From NCBI RefSeq assembly GCF_921293095.1, contig NC_060254.1:55660069-55724068 (forward strand): a stretch of DNA of 64,000 bases, read 5' to 3'. The stretch is from Ischnura elegans. Taxonomy: Eukaryota; Arthropoda; Insecta; Odonata; Coenagrionidae. This document shows positions 11,901 to 23,377 of the stretch, piece after piece (within the stretch, counting starts at the first letter, position 1; each line of letters starts with the position of its first letter). Made by a program: the position numbers and the translations under genes. The notes beneath the pieces are model-generated. The model had not been told where the DNA came from, made no database searches, and saw nothing but the letters and a program-made list of their open reading frames with translations.

Positions 11901-14900
11901 CATTACTTATAATGAATACCAAAATGGCTGAGTCCATCATTCTGGTGTTTGTTGGTCAAGTATTTTAGGGCCATAGATAAGCTGGGATGTGATTTAATGA
12001 TAATTAATTTGAGAACGTTGATCATTTTCAGGACACCCTTGACTTCATTGCGTATGTGGCGAAAGACATAAGGCATGGTCGGGCGTGCTTTGTTCTTGAG
12101 TGTGGGGGTGGCCTGGCGCAGGATGTCATTGCCACGGTGGGACAGGCATTTGAGCTGCGCTTTAAGGAGTTCGTCAAGAGGTCCCAGAAAGTTATGTGCA
12201 TTCCTGGCAAGTAAGTGCTGCACCTATCCTCCTTTAATATTTATGTACAGATTAACTAGTAGAGCTCTTTCTAATCTTTGTACGCCCAGCGTGCCCTTAC
12301 AGGCACAGGAAAATAGTTGCACATGGTGCGATATGGACATTGGAATTTAAAGAATATATTAAATCCAGATGTAAAGGGCCAACATTAGGGATTTAAATCA
12401 AGCAGTCAAAGTTAAACTCTTTGTGGTCCAATGTTGTGGCTGGCTTGACAGGCCTAGTGGTCCATCATCAGGCATCAGCATGCATCAGGTCCAATGTTGA
12501 GATGAGCTCAACATCACTACAAGCGCTGCGATTATAGAAGGACATTGTAGTAAGTCCTCAACCTATGAACATTCAACTTACCAACTTTCAGGGATAAGAG
12601 CATTTAAAAAATTGATGCCTGCCAAAATTTCAAATTTGTTGCCTTTGCAGTTGGCCGATGCAATGTGGTGTGGCGTAGAACAGGTTATAAGTAATGGTTT
12701 TTAAGCTAATTTTAACTTTTCATAGTGGAAAAAACTTTATTTGTTAAAGAAATATTTTTTAAATTCATGATTTTTCAATATTTCATTTTCTTTTATGAAG
12801 GAAAATAATTGTGGTTTTATATTTCAGGGAGGGGGGGTCTGGACCCCCAAACCCCACCCCTCACTATGCGTCTGGCATAGAGAAACTTTCTTTTTGGGCA
12901 CAGTCTCAATTAAAGTATAAGTATCAATTTAACCATTGTGAAGTCAGGAACTGTTCAGCGTTGCGCACATTTTTCCTTCCTGTGGGCAGCGAAACTTTTT
13001 CAGTTCATACACCGAACAAGACTAGTTCAACACCATCGTGAGTTAATGCCAAATTTTAATGCAGTGTTGCATTCTGCAGGATAATTACACTTTTTGTGGC
13101 CTTGCTTTGGTTTTTCAACTTACGAGCAAGGCCTCAGAATGCATCTTGTTCGTATGTTGAGGACTTACTGTATTTCAAGAGATATAACAAATTGAAAAAT
13201 TTTAAAGAATAAAACCTTCGATTGAGCATGCATAATATTAAAGCCAGGGGATTTTTACTTTGACCCTCTTAGTGCTATCCTTCTTCCTGGGATACTGGGG
13301 ATAAATGCAGAGGGTATTTTCATAAAATGTAGCAACTACGAAAAAAATCATAGAAAGCAATTTTATTACATATCCATACGCGGTTTTTTTAATTGATGAG
13401 GTTAAACTGGTTAATATTGAAAAAATATTTTTGCGTTTACTGAAATAAGTTGTAGCAATGCAGTAAGCTATAGCAAATTAAATAATGAGGTAAGTAAGGG
13501 TTAAAGGATAAAATATGAACTTTTAAACGTCAACAATTAATCCTGTCAATTATATTTCTTTTTTCTTAAAAACCACTTTTCTCTTTTCTTCTTTCTTAAA
13601 TTTCTTAAAAAATTTATTTGAACCAGAGTACTTCAATTTAAAAAAAATCTAGACTACAAATGGTTAAAGTATGTGGCACATGCATGAAAACCCATTTTGG
13701 GCCTGGGGATATACTATATATTACATATATAGTATATTCTCAGCTCCGACAGTTTAATATTATTTGGACTGTGATAGAGACAATTTGTTAACCCTGCAAA
13801 CATATTCTCCAGAACATTTTTGATTTTCCTTGATCTCCAGTAATGTTTCAGCTGTGATATACTGTATGGATTCAATATCCTTTTTCTTGTCAGACCCGAG
13901 GCCCATGGGAGTGGGGAGCCGTCGACGGTGCCGCTGTCCCTGCTGAGCAGGCCGAGCGGTGGAGGGGGAGGTGGGGGCTCTCCGAGTGGTGGGGCGTGGG
14001 AGGCAAGCAGTTACGACCCGGAGTATTACAACGACCTGCCTGGGAAAGTGCCTCCCGACATTGGTCCGCCCCCCGTCCCCCCACTGCCCCACTACCACGG
14101 ATCGGGAGGGGCTGGCCCCCACCCATCCAGTCGTGACCCCATCGACCCCCAGCCCCCCCACCCTCCCCCCTTTGCAGCTGATGCGAGGACGACAACATTA
14201 GTGAATACTACGGGTGATGGCCACAGCAAAGGTGAGTGGAATTAATGATTCTTAGAGTTACCCGGTGAATTGAATGTTAAAAATTTTTCTTGGGCTTTGT
14301 GATGGTGATGCTTTATAGAAGAGTCAATGTTATGAAAAACAGCATATTTTTCATCTAAAGGACATGTTCTTGCTGTTATTTACATATCTGAAAAAGCACT
14401 TTCAAGGAAGTAGTGTTGAACTTTGCTTTTGCCTCCAAGAATTTCATTTGAAAGGGAAAAGTGCTACGATCTTTCATTTACTTAAATATGTCTAACTTCC
14501 ACCAATTGAAGCCTGAATCTGTTGAACTTATTAGCTATTGACGATGAAAGTGGTGATCCCATAATACATAACACAATCTGGTTGCTCTTAGTAAATCTCC
14601 TTTAAAGAAAAGTACAATGGAGTCAGTATATGATGAAAATCTTTACTTTTTTGGTGTCAATAATAATTTTTAGATAATATCTTTAATATTCCATGGAGTT
14701 GTCAATGATGCAACTCTTGGAGATTGGAATTATAATGCATTAAAATGTAAGGGAAGATCAGAAAATATTCCAATGGCCAACATGAGACACCAGCCTATAA
14801 TGGATGGTTCCTGACCTGACTGATTGTTGAGAATAAAAAATTGTTATGTACTTTGAATTAGTGGGAATCATGACAAGACAGGGAGAATACGTCCTGATAG

Positions 14901-17900
14901 TGGAAAACAAGTTGTTTTTTAAAACTTCAGTGCTATTAAAAAACACCACTGGGTGCGAAGTTCATGAAACATTTTTATTAGGGTTAATAAAATTTGGGTA
15001 ATAAGGTTAATATTGTTAATTGAGTGTCATGGACAGTTGACACTAGCACGAATTGGCACTCTGCTTTCAATGTCAGCAACCAGTGGAGGCAGATGCGAAA
15101 GTTAATCAGAGAGGAAAAAAAGTAATTTGAAGATAACCATTCAGGAGATGTATAAACTGGAAAGATGATGACTGAGTCAGCAATTGAAATTTATGAGAAA
15201 TGGATTCAACTGGTGGATAACTCAGAGTACACTAATACCTATACTATAATATCCCTGTAATGGTGACATAAACGACTGTGGCATAAGTGATGGCTTAGGC
15301 TCCTTACAGAGTTTTATTACTCGTTATATGTACATGTTTACTTATGAAAACACAATCTCCTTAATTTTTTTACATCCAATGGTATGAAATAATATTCAAT
15401 CAAAAGTTTTTAAAAATATGTACTGCTTCTTTTCATCGCAGTATTAAGGTAGTTTATTTATGCATTTACTGAAGGCCAATTCCCACAATATAACATGTTG
15501 ATTATGTCATTACTTTTTACTATTTGTAAAATAACCATCAATCTGGGGTTCTAGAGAAGGAAAGAGAACCATTTCTCGTTTGCATTTAATGGTAGATATC
15601 ATTCATGTGTATATTTAGAATGCCATCAGCCATGGGGTAAATTGAAGACATGATTGGTGACACTGAAAGTGGCTCAATGAAGAAAAATGCTAATGCAAAT
15701 TATATTTTAAGTTCATATATCTGTGAAGAAGTTTAAAAAAGGAAGCTACTATTGGGTGTGGACAGCACCAATTTATTTATTAGAGCACCAATTTATATTC
15801 TTTGTCTCTATCATCAGAAAGATCAAATTGCCAATCTGAGAGACCAGGTGTCTCCAATCTAGGGTTGATTGGAGAGCGAATGTGACACAAATGCTTCATT
15901 AACAAAATTTAAAATTGTTTGTTAGAAATAATTGTATGGCAAAGAGAACAGCTTATCAATTGTAGGATATAAAAACTTAAAATTTATGACTTAAATAATT
16001 TGCTGCAGTTCCATTTTAACCAACTCTTCCTATTATTTGCAGGGCAAGAGATTACTGGCAGTACAAACAACTTGATAGATTTCCACTGTGAAGTTCCTGT
16101 GCCCCCTCCTGAGCACGACTATGAGAATGACCTTGTGGTCGGGTGGGGCTGGCCCCACTCCGGAAACAACGCCACCCTCCCAGCCAGGCCCAGTCCAATG
16201 GGGAGTGCGGCACCGACGCGGGATGTCTTCGACATGCGTGAGCATTTCTTCTTCAATATTCCTATATTTGATCGACAGAAATGGCCCCTGATGAGCCAGC
16301 AACGTATCTCTTCACTGTCACTCATAAGTGCACATTAAGGGGGAATTCCAGGGAGAGAAAATTTTATGTTTACCGGGATTCAAACTTGTATCTCCTGATA
16401 CTACACTAGGGGTGGAATTTGCCATGTAAAAATCATTTGGCATGGCCACGATTTGAACCAGAATCCCTGAATAGCCTGTCAGGTTTGCTTATATTTGTTT
16501 CACCACAAAGCCGCAGTCACTTCATTAGCACTATATCCATCACCTGTGCCACAATGTAGGCTTAGGATGCTAACAGCTTTTTTGAGAAATATAGTCTGAA
16601 ATTTCACTTCTGCGAGATGTAGCTCTTTGGTGACTCTTTTTCTGCTTTTTTTTATCAGGAGTGAATTGTAATTGCTGGCAAAAGTTACCATCTTGTGACT
16701 TTCTTTTTGATTTCTTTGTCATACTCGTACGTGTTCTAACAGTGGGTGCCTTGGCATTCACTTGCGGTGTCCAAGGTTCTCAAAAGTAGCAATGAAAACA
16801 CTAGGAAACAAGTAGATAAAACCTATTATGTGTTTTTAAATCTTAGATAGTTGACTATATTTGTTTTAATGATTTATTTATTGGGACAATTGCTTCATAA
16901 ATATTCATTTTGTCAAGTAGATTCCATAAAGTCTTGCTTGAAATAACTAATTATTTCATTTATGAGGCTAAGTTTATAGGAGGGGGCACTCATTAGTAAA
17001 TTCTCTTGGAACCCACGCAGCAAAATCCGAAACTTGTCTATGGTCATACTCTTTCTCCCCCTTCTGCTCTTATTTCATTGAACAAATGTTATTTTGAGAG
17101 TTGGGGAAGAAGGGTGAGAGAGGGAGAATAGAAGCAGAGGGTACAAAGTAAGAGAGAAAACTGTAGAGAGGAACTGCTAAGTAATAGATGGATAACCTCA
17201 CGAACAGTCAATCAAATTATGCATAATGAAGATTCCAATTTGCTTGTTATGTGTATTTAGCAGTTGTGTGTGATGGCATTGTTTGTATTTGTTCTGCAGA
17301 GCCATTTGGCACGTCCCTGACGCTGGCTGTCACGCAAGGGCGGGTGGACGGAGGGGCAAGGAGTGGTGTGCCACTTAATGCCGCCAGCCAAAAGGCTCAG
17401 CTGCATGGGGAATCATGGTTCCATGGCCCCATCAGCCGGAAGGAAGCCGAAGCCATTCTTCTCAAGGTATGTGCATACCAACTTCATTCAGAGCCAGTGC
17501 ATTCCGTGAATTAGTCTGGTGTGTCATGGAAAAGGTTCCATTGTGACAGATCAGATCAATGCATCAAGGTTATAAGCTGTGAACTGCTAAAGACTGACAT
17601 CATCAAAAGAGGTGTGCTACATTGATCGCAAATAACTGTAACAATAATAGAAAAGGCCATCAATGAATTTTTAACATCATCATTCTCTTAGAAAGTCCTA
17701 GCTTTAAAATAAGCCATAAATCATGGCTCTACGAAAATTTTGTGGTGAATCAGGATGGAATTATATCATTCAATGCACGTTTGTTTTGACAAAAATGCGA
17801 AAAAATTAAAATGTGCAAAGAAAGCATCATCATCATCATCACTGGTCAACAATCCTAGGATTGGTTTGACACAGCTCTCCACTCAGTTCTCCTATCAGAT

Positions 17901-20900
17901 AATCTTTTCACACCTATGTATTTCTTCTCTTTTGCATCCTTCTTTACTTGTTCCATAAATTTTTTTTTGTAAAAAAGTCTTGTGGTCAGGAGGTTAGGGG
18001 TGGATATAGAGCCACACAAATATTTTCATCAAAATCTGTTTCTGAGAGAGGACAAACAATTTTTTAATTGAGGTGGTATAACCCATATCATGAGTGAACA
18101 CAGTCAGAAAACTCACTTCATCCTATTTTTTGCCTAAAAATTGAATAATAATAATGGTAATCTGGTGTAGTTAGGGCCATTCAGTAGCCTCGTAGTTTGC
18201 CATGCTCAAGCAACTTTGATTGGCAATCACATAATTTATCTTCTGTTGTAAATTGAAATCAACTAGCCTCAGTATAGATATTCTTAGCATGAAAATGTAC
18301 AAATATGTTTATGAATAATTTTAGAATTTTCAATCTCACAGTAAGTAATTGGAATCATCAACTTAAAGCCTTTATCACCCAAACAACTCTAGATTTGGGT
18401 TACATTTTTGCGACAGACTTGCCAAAACCATGAAAAACAGGGCCACAAACCATTCACTCTCAGAAAACATGTTTTGAGAAGTTTAATAATATGTAAGCCG
18501 TATTTTGAGTTTAATATTGCCTGAACAGTGCAAATATAATGAAATAGTACTAAAAATTTGGTAGTATTTTTTTCTATTCCCTCCATAAGATTTTGTTTCT
18601 AAATGGGGTACCTGAATGATATGTACTGTATATGTCTGAATATAGTCCCACCTTTTTTCCAAAAATGCATGTGGTAAAAGTAAAGGGGGGGGACTATATT
18701 CAAACGCATTTTTTAAATTTTTCCTGAAACTGAAGCCTCAAAATTAGGGGGGGGGGGGGACTATATTCGGAGAAATACGGTACTTCATTTATGCAAATTT
18801 TGCTAAGGTGACCTTATTTTTGTCAATAGTGAATAACTTGCTTTAAATATATTGACCAAATGTCCTGGAACTTATGATATACATGTGTCGTTTTACTATG
18901 GCTCCATGTACTATTTGTTGCTTCCCTTTCAGGACGGAGACTTCCTTGTGAGGGAGTCACAGGGTTCTCCAGGGCAGTATGTCCTCACGGGAATGCAGTC
19001 TGGCGTCAAGAAACACCTCTTACTTGTGGACCCCGAGGGAGTGGTAAGTCTTCTCCTTGCCAACACTCCAAGGCCACTTTCATTTAGCCTGAATCACACG
19101 ATCATTTTATTTCGTCGCGAAAGTAATCACTATCATGATCACTTTTCCCGTCGCGAAAAGTGATCATGATAGTGATTACTTTTCGCGGTTTTTCTGAATC
19201 ACACGGTCACTCCCGCCGTCGCTTTTCGCATCATTTCGGATATCACAGCTCGTTGTCATAGGACCTGCATCACGAAAATATACAGCGTGTTTGTTTATCT
19301 ATGTCGTTCCCACAATTGTCAAACGTTGCGCTGTAATCGCTCCATACGGGCATGCGTTCCGATTGGCTGATATGGGGTTTTAGTGACGGTTTTTGCGACG
19401 GAAAAAGCGACCGGACTAGTGATGAAAAATAGCGATGGGAATCCTCATCGTGATCGCGAAAGTGAAAAACAATTGCCGGCGACGATCATTTCGCCTAGTG
19501 ATCACTTTCACAACGAAAAAAAAAAGATCGTGTGATTCAGGCTTTAGATTGGACTTTTTGTCATTTGCAGGGAATGACAATGTATCTTGACTTGAAATGG
19601 CTGTTACTTGTGCTTTTAGACATATCAGAATGTGCTGTGGACGGTGTGGACTGTGTTGTCATGGACTGCCACCATTGACAGCATGGTGCCCCTTTTCAGC
19701 CAGCACAGCACAATGCCATTCCCCAGCCATAAACCAATGGCAAAATTAGAAGGCAAATTGCTTTTACAAAAAATAATTACACGATATTCTGGTTTAAACT
19801 TCATACACCTCTTAGATGTTAACACATTCGAAGAAACAGTAGTACAATGCTCTTTAGCATATGACTGAAAATTGTTCATTTGTAATGTCTTAAAACACAA
19901 AATATCTGATGATGGAAAACTTTCCAAACCACCAATATTCATTGTAACATTATTAGGTATCCTTGCGAAGCAAACAGTAACCCAGAAACTACCTTGGGCA
20001 TTATGATTATTGGCAAGACAAAAGGAATATTTAAATCCAAACAGTGTACCAATGGTGTCAGCAACCCACACATTTACAGCTCCAGAATTGTTTGCCTTCT
20101 GAACAGTGCAATCCTTGACCCATAATGACTCCAAGTTGGGCCTGCAATTGTTGACTGTGCACCATGCATATGCCTAGGACTGTCTACAGCACTGTAACCA
20201 CTGTCTATGGCGGATGAGGAAAAGTCCGTCTGAAATGACCATCTACTGAAAGTCGTAGAAATTTCCATCCTCATAGGAAATTTTTTCCTTTCTGTTGAAA
20301 CATTAAATTATGGTTTCGCTAGTACTGGGCCCTGGTCACTTCCATAGCGGCAAGGGTATACCCAATCCCACCCTTCCATCCCTATCCCTACCCCAGAGGT
20401 GCTGTTGGGCTCCTATCGCGATGGCGCTTCCATCCTTTTTCCTTCCCTTCCACTCCCCTCCCCAGAAGTGAGGGCGTATCAGTTGTAGTACTGGGTCCTG
20501 GCTCCGGTGTGTTGTATCCTTCAAAGAACCCCCCTTGGGTTCTCAATTTTGTCTGAAATGGCCTATTTCCTCTCCTAAGTTACCTCAATCTAATTGGGAA
20601 TTCTGCTGAAAATGGATGAATATGCGATAAAAAAATACCCTACGCACTGAAAATTACCATGAAAGCAGTTCTTCTCTAACCTGCATATTATTCGTTAAAT
20701 TCCACTTTGAAAATTGTATAGTAAGCTTGTGTTCCAAACTATCCATCGCCATGTTTGCTGAACTTGATATCAGAGTCCAGCAAACAATATGTTTACATGG
20801 TGCCAATAGACCATTTGTCCCAGTTTTAGAAAAACCTATGTCTCTCTGTACTTTTTTCTCCATACAATGTATTTTTTTGATAGCAATACATGTTAATTAA

Positions 20901-23377
20901 ATCATCAGTCATTTGAAAGATTTATACTGAATGATCCACATGTTTTATGAATGTATGCATAGTGGAAGGTGCATCACGGTCTTGAAAAATGGCACTTATT
21001 ACTTTTTCATCCTCCTCATCTACGGCGATTTTGCGCAGTATAAGATTATTGTTCTCACTTTGCATTCTGGTGTCACATTAGCCCCAACAGTGCAAACGCT
21101 TACATTTGTTTTCAGTTGAATCTATCCAACTGCTGAATCGCTATATGTCTCTCTTCCAGACCTTAGGAATGCTAAGTAAATCGTCGTCAAATATGTTCCA
21201 TTGTATTTCTCCAAAATGTTGATTCACATATTCCAATACTGCACCTAGTACACATTAAAAGCAATGAGTAATAATAATAATTATAAAATATTTATTGGTA
21301 CCACGAGATATGTAATACATATATAGGACCCGTCAAGAATATAAATAAAAGAAAAAAAAAGAGAAGAAAAAATATACACATTTACAAACACAAAAGATTC
21401 ACAATTGGCAAAAAAAAGCACAAATAAAAAAGGACACAAAAAAATGTATACATTCAGGAATTTAGATATTCATTAACGTAAATGTCAGTAGCGTAATGAG
21501 ATACAAATAAAGCTCTATAATTGTAGCAAAAGAGATAGTTGGTTCAATTTATGTTACATTTAAATTTTGCTGCCTCTTAACTCCGTGCTTAGAAATCTTC
21601 ATCGTCGGAGAAGAAATCAGCAACCATGAATTAATCTACCTTCAGATTATTCTGAGAATGCGCCTTTACGAAGTCAGAGTCAGCGATTGTGCAATATGTA
21701 CATCGTAAAATCTTTAAAACTATTTATTCACAACTGTTTTTGTCGCACGATTGTGATTATTTGTCCAAATTGATTGATATCTTCTGTCAGAATTTTTCCG
21801 TCTAATCATCATCATCACTAGCAAAAAAAACCAAAGATTGGTTTCATGCAGCTCTCCACTCAATTCTCTAACCAACTATTCTTTTCGCACCTAAATGTTT
21901 CTAAATGTTTAATCTCTTCAAAATCCTTCATTACCTGTTTTATGTTTTATCCAAAATCTTTCGCTACCATTCTTGCTGTCCCTCTTTGTGTATTGAAGAA
22001 TGACAAACCTTTCCATTACATATTACTATTATGGATGTGAATTATTTAAATTGATTTATATCTTTTGTCATAATATTTGCCTGTAGTAACTGAAGTTGTC
22101 TTTATTTTTTCTGGATTTATTCTGTGTATAAAAACTTTTAAATTTGATGGCATCTTTCACATATTGTTGTGCTGATGATGGGTGGGAAGACATCAGAATT
22201 TTTACTCCGAACTTTCAAAATTTCACAAAACAAACTACAAAATTTTAATTTATTTTTTTTTTGACAGAGTTTCCATACTCTTGGGGAAGGATACATATGA
22301 TTGACATTTAATTCTCAATAAGCAATTTCTATGCTCATTTTTAACAGATTCCTTGCAAAGAGCTTTTTTGTATAAATTTCAAAAGCTAAAATTATGGCAA
22401 TAGGCAATAATCAATTTGAAAAGAAATCATGTTTGTCGTATCAATGCAAAGTGGCAAGTTTATTTGGGTATTACAGTTTACTACGATATGAAAGTGGTGA
22501 AACAAGGCACCCTAGTGGACATGTAAGTTACACCACTTTTTTATCTGATCAAATTGCTACACCTGATAAAACTTGACAATTCCTGTTCATACTTTGCTTT
22601 AGTGGCTGCAGCCTAAAATCCTTGCCTGTGAACCGTAGGTTGTGGGTTGGAGTCCTGAGTAGGTAGCCCATATCCAGGACAAGGATGTTTTTTCGTTTTT
22701 AATTGTTGAACAACCCCTCCATTTTAAAGGTCACAAGTGTGCTGTTTTCATGGGATGTAAATATAACTAAATGAAATAAATACTACTGATTTTTTTTCAA
22801 AATTGATTTATATCATCTCTTCAAAATTTCTACAAGAATATATGGTATCTTGGTGATGGTTTTCCGGGTTTACACCGCATTGATTCATGTTTTGCGCCCG
22901 AAACTGTCGTCCGCAAAACATGAATCAACCCGGAAAACCATCACCAATCAACTCACCGCGGAAGCCTCCGTAATTATATGGTATCTTTTTTGTCTTTAAA
23001 TGCAATGTCATTAGGGTAAAGTTTTCTCTAATTGGGTAAGGTCATTTTGATTGACTCAATGCTCCAAGGACAATGGCAGAGCCAAATCGTCAATGGTCAG
23101 CTGTGCCTAATCAACTTAAGTAATGGTGTATCCAAGAAAACATAACACACATTGTATGCCAGGAAAGGTTTAAGTCTTGGTGATGTTTATCACATATTAA
23201 TGTGCTTGTTGTGTGTGTGAAGCATTAACACTATTGTTCTGATTTCAGGTTAGAACTAAGGACCGCATGTTTGAAAGTGTGAGCCATCTTATCAACTACC
23301 ATTGTGAAAATGAACTTCCAATAATCTCTGCTGAAAGTGCATTAGTTTTGAGGCACCCTGTGCATAGGCCGCGATGA
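2017..23377 (+). CDS. Shc: SHC-transforming (Shc) adaptor protein, PTB-CH1-SH2, 5' end missing
   Basis: Phosphotyrosine adaptor that links activated receptor tyrosine kinases to Grb2/Ras at the plasma membrane. Exons: 2017-2924, 8836-8906, 10479-10539, 10634-10807, 12032-12210, 13894-14231, 16043-16237, 17300-17466, 18933-19043, 23249-23377 (TGA). Phases agree at every junction, giving about 776 visible residues. The PTB domain runs from GWLHPD (end of first exon) through [16 protein letters not shown] and [11 protein letters not shown]. The CH1 linker has EYYNDLPGK (tyrosines at 14024-14029), matching the human Y239/Y240 site, and DYEND (tyrosine at 16120), a pYxN Grb2-type site in the place of human Y317. 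APTRDVFDM precedes the SH2 domain, which has [18 protein letters not shown] and [15 protein letters not shown]. The first exon starts in phase 1, so an upstream exon with the start codon must exist, probably outside the window. The N-terminal extension is p66-like in position but much longer and not recognisably similar. Family assignment is very secure. Confidence 0.96.
2900..3860 (+). repeat. Degenerate tandem array copying the Shc exon end and splice donor
   Basis: The segment spanning the exon end and donor (GTCTGCTATGCAGTCAGG then GTAAGT, 2907-2930) recurs, decayed, near 3210, 3361, 3507 and 3830. The recurrences are spaced about 150-160 bases, except a longer last step. Intron motifs travel with them: AGTGAGTTGTGCTGGTG and GTGTGTGATGGTTGCCC recur at matching offsets near 3135, 3292, 3430 and 3603, with a distant relative near 6750. 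The 3830 copy still reads EGMCYTVR before a GTAAGT donor, against EGVCYAVR in the real exon. Confidence 0.75.
3830..3851 (+). other. Possible relic or alternative mini-exon copying the Shc exon 3' end
   Basis: The sequence reads GMCYTVR in frame and is followed by a good donor (GTAAGT at 3852). The AG at 3828-3829 could serve as an acceptor, but the tract before it is only moderately pyrimidine-rich. It may be a dead duplicate of the exon end; use as an exon is unproven. Confidence 0.3.
4935..5040 (-). repeat. tRNA-derived SINE-like fragment
   Basis: Read on the minus strand it has a good B box, GGTTCGAGTCC (plus 4974-4984), and an A-box-like GGCAGAGTTAAG about 45 bases upstream. The fragment does not fold into an intact tRNA, so a SINE head is the best reading. 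Confidence 0.5.
5894..6301 (-). mobile_element. LINE (non-LTR retrotransposon) fragment, reverse transcriptase C-terminal region
   Basis: The minus strand reads open for about 135 codons. It has the hallmark C-terminal order of insect LINE polymerases: [18 protein letters not shown], then [17 protein letters not shown], then [18 protein letters not shown], then a basic [10 protein letters not shown] stretch. Only this 3' part of the ORF remains. The open frames on the plus strand here are shadows. Confidence 0.8.
7006..7266. mobile_element. hAT-type MITE, 261 bp
   Basis: Ends are CAGGGGTGCCGACTT and, from the right, CAGTGGCGCCGACTCC. A perfect 8-bp duplication GATATTAG flanks it (6998-7005, 7267-7274). 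The interior carries G-rich then C-rich runs near the ends. Confidence 0.88.
7632..7865. mobile_element. hAT-type MITE, right end missing
   Basis: Starts with CAGTGGGGTAGCCTGGAATT and shares the AT-rich core (GGTTTTAAACTA, CATAATTGAAAAACTC, TTCATGATATTTCAAT) with 1608-1875. The sequence leaves the family consensus near 7865 without a terminal repeat, so the right border is approximate. Confidence 0.7.
8348..8594. mobile_element. hAT-type MITE, 247 bp
   Basis: Begins CAGTGGGGTAGCCAGGAATT and ends CGCTACACCACTG. A perfect 8-bp duplication ACCCAGGT flanks it (8340-8347, 8595-8602). It has the same core as the 1608 copy. Confidence 0.88.
8907..10478 (+). other. Shc intron in the PTB region
   Basis: Between the exons ending at 8906 and starting at 10479. 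Apart from the piggyBac-type MITE at 9693-10003 I see only AT-rich sequence. Confidence 0.7.
9693..10003. mobile_element. piggyBac-type MITE, 311 bp
   Basis: Flanked by TTAA on both sides (9689-9692 and 10004-10007). Ends are CACTTTGCGTACG and, from the right, CACGTTGCGTACGG. The TTAA target and CNCTTTG-like termini are typical of piggyBac derivatives. There is no coding capacity. A motif TGACGAGAAT repeats near the right end. Confidence 0.8.
10808..12031 (+). other. Shc intron within the PTB domain
   Basis: Holds the palindromic MITE at 11471-11731; otherwise AT-rich with no supported feature. Confidence 0.7.
11471..11731. mobile_element. Palindromic MITE, about 260 bp
   Basis: Arms of roughly 115 bases are inverted copies: GATACCTCCACTGCAAAAA at the left returns as TTTTTGCAGTGGAGGTATC at the right. 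CAACAATCGCCCACCAAAT, CAACAATACGAATCC and CCGGAGCATAAACG also pair across the centre near 11600. A shorter relative lies at 59932-60074. Confidence 0.8.
12412..12540. mobile_element. Partial piggyBac-type MITE
   Basis: TTAA then ACTCTTTGTGGTCCAATG resembles the left end of the complete copy at 37924. GGCTGGCTTGACA and GAGCTCAACATCA are shared with it in order. The other end was not found. Confidence 0.5.
12665..12876. mobile_element. Decayed hAT-type MITE
   Basis: Shares the core (AAGTAATGGTTTTTAAGCTA, TTCATGATTTTTCAAT, then a G-run and C-run) with the copy at 1608. Ends are too worn to place exactly and no target duplication was found. Confidence 0.5.
14232..16042 (+). other. Shc intron between CH1 exons
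   Basis: GTGAGT donor to TTATTTGCAG acceptor. AT-rich; I see no exon, RNA gene or clear mobile element in it. Confidence 0.6.
16238..17299 (+). other. Shc intron before the SH2 exon
   Basis: Contains a tRNA-like fragment near 16360-16480 (GGGATTCAAAC and GATTTGAACC, B-box-like on the minus strand), probably a SINE remnant. Otherwise nothing I can support. Confidence 0.5.
17820..17950. repeat. Dispersed repeat fragment, copy 1
   Basis: A CATCATCATC run leads into GATTGGTTTGACACAGCTCT, CCACTCAGTTCTCC, CTTTTCACACC and CATCCTTCTTTAC. The same blocks recur in order at 21806-21930. Likely a non-coding end of an insect LINE, but the family is not certain. Confidence 0.5.
18624..18782. mobile_element. 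Short MITE with TAC-CGTA termini
   Basis: The left end TACTGTATATGTCTGAATAT and the right end read backwards (TACCGTATTTCTCCGAATAT) are inverted repeats of 20 or more bases. They continue into ATAGTCCC. Two G-runs flank the middle. Confidence 0.7.
19087..19542. mobile_element. Inverted-repeat DNA transposon (MITE), 456 bp
   Basis: Ends GCCTGAATCACACGATC and GATCGTGTGATTCAGGC are perfect inverted repeats flanked by TTTA on each side. Near the left end a second strong hairpin pairs AAGTAATCACTATCATGATC with its complement around 19150. The TSD and termini resemble PIF/Harbinger-type elements but the superfamily is not settled. Confidence 0.75.
19625..20274 (-). other. Unrecognised open region in the last Shc intron
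   Basis: A 170-codon open stretch on the minus strand (19625-20134), plus a second overlapping one in another frame (20074-20274). The plus strand of the same bases is also nearly open. I recognise no domain in any frame. It could be a decayed insertion or chance; I do not call it a gene. Confidence 0.2.
21590..21770. repeat. Dispersed repeat related to 42470-42580
   Basis: Blocks AATCTACCTTCAGA, CGAAGTCAGAGTCAGC and CGTAAAATCTTTAAAACTAT followed by CACAACTGTTTTT recur in order at 42295-42310 and 42480-42580. The two are diverged copies of one unnamed family. Confidence 0.55.
21806..21990. repeat. Dispersed repeat fragment, copy 2
   Basis: CATCATCATCAC leads into AGATTGGTTTCATGCAGCTC, CCACTCAATTCTC and CTTTTCGCACC, matching 17820-17950 block by block. 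Confidence 0.5.
22853..22975. repeat. Palindromic Penelope-type terminal fragment
   Basis: GGTGATGGTTTTCCGGGTT and ATTGATTCATGTTTTGC pair with inverted copies about 50 bases on. The tail GGAAAACCATCACC, TCACCGCGGAAGCCT matches the outer end of the Penelope-like element at 35660-35695 (CGAAAACCTCCACC, CACCGCGAAAGCCT). This suggests a solo terminus of the same kind. Confidence 0.6.

Larger units (their letters stand above)
12211..13893 (+). other. Shc intron between PTB and CH1 exons
   Basis: Contains a decayed piggyBac-type end (about 12412-12540) and a decayed hAT-type MITE (about 12665-12876). The remainder, 12900-13893, is AT-rich with no supported feature. Confidence 0.65.
17467..18932 (+). 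other. Shc intron inside the SH2 domain
   Basis: Holds a dispersed retroelement-like fragment near 17820-17950 (CCTAGGATTGGTTTGACACA, related to 21806-21990) and a short MITE at 18624-18782. Nothing else recognised. Confidence 0.6.
19044..23248 (+). other. Last Shc intron, 4.2 kb
   Basis: Holds a 456-bp inverted-repeat element (19087-19542), a region open in several frames without recognised similarity (19625-20280), dispersed repeat pieces (21590-21770, 21806-21990), a tRNA-like patch near 22600-22680 (GGTTGGAGTCC), and a palindromic Penelope-type terminus (22853-22975). No extra exon is supported. Confidence 0.65.

Noticed and set aside
13760-14245. Several open frames on both strands over the CH1 exon
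   Set aside because: Only the frame with EYYNDLPGK joins in phase to both neighbouring Shc exons.
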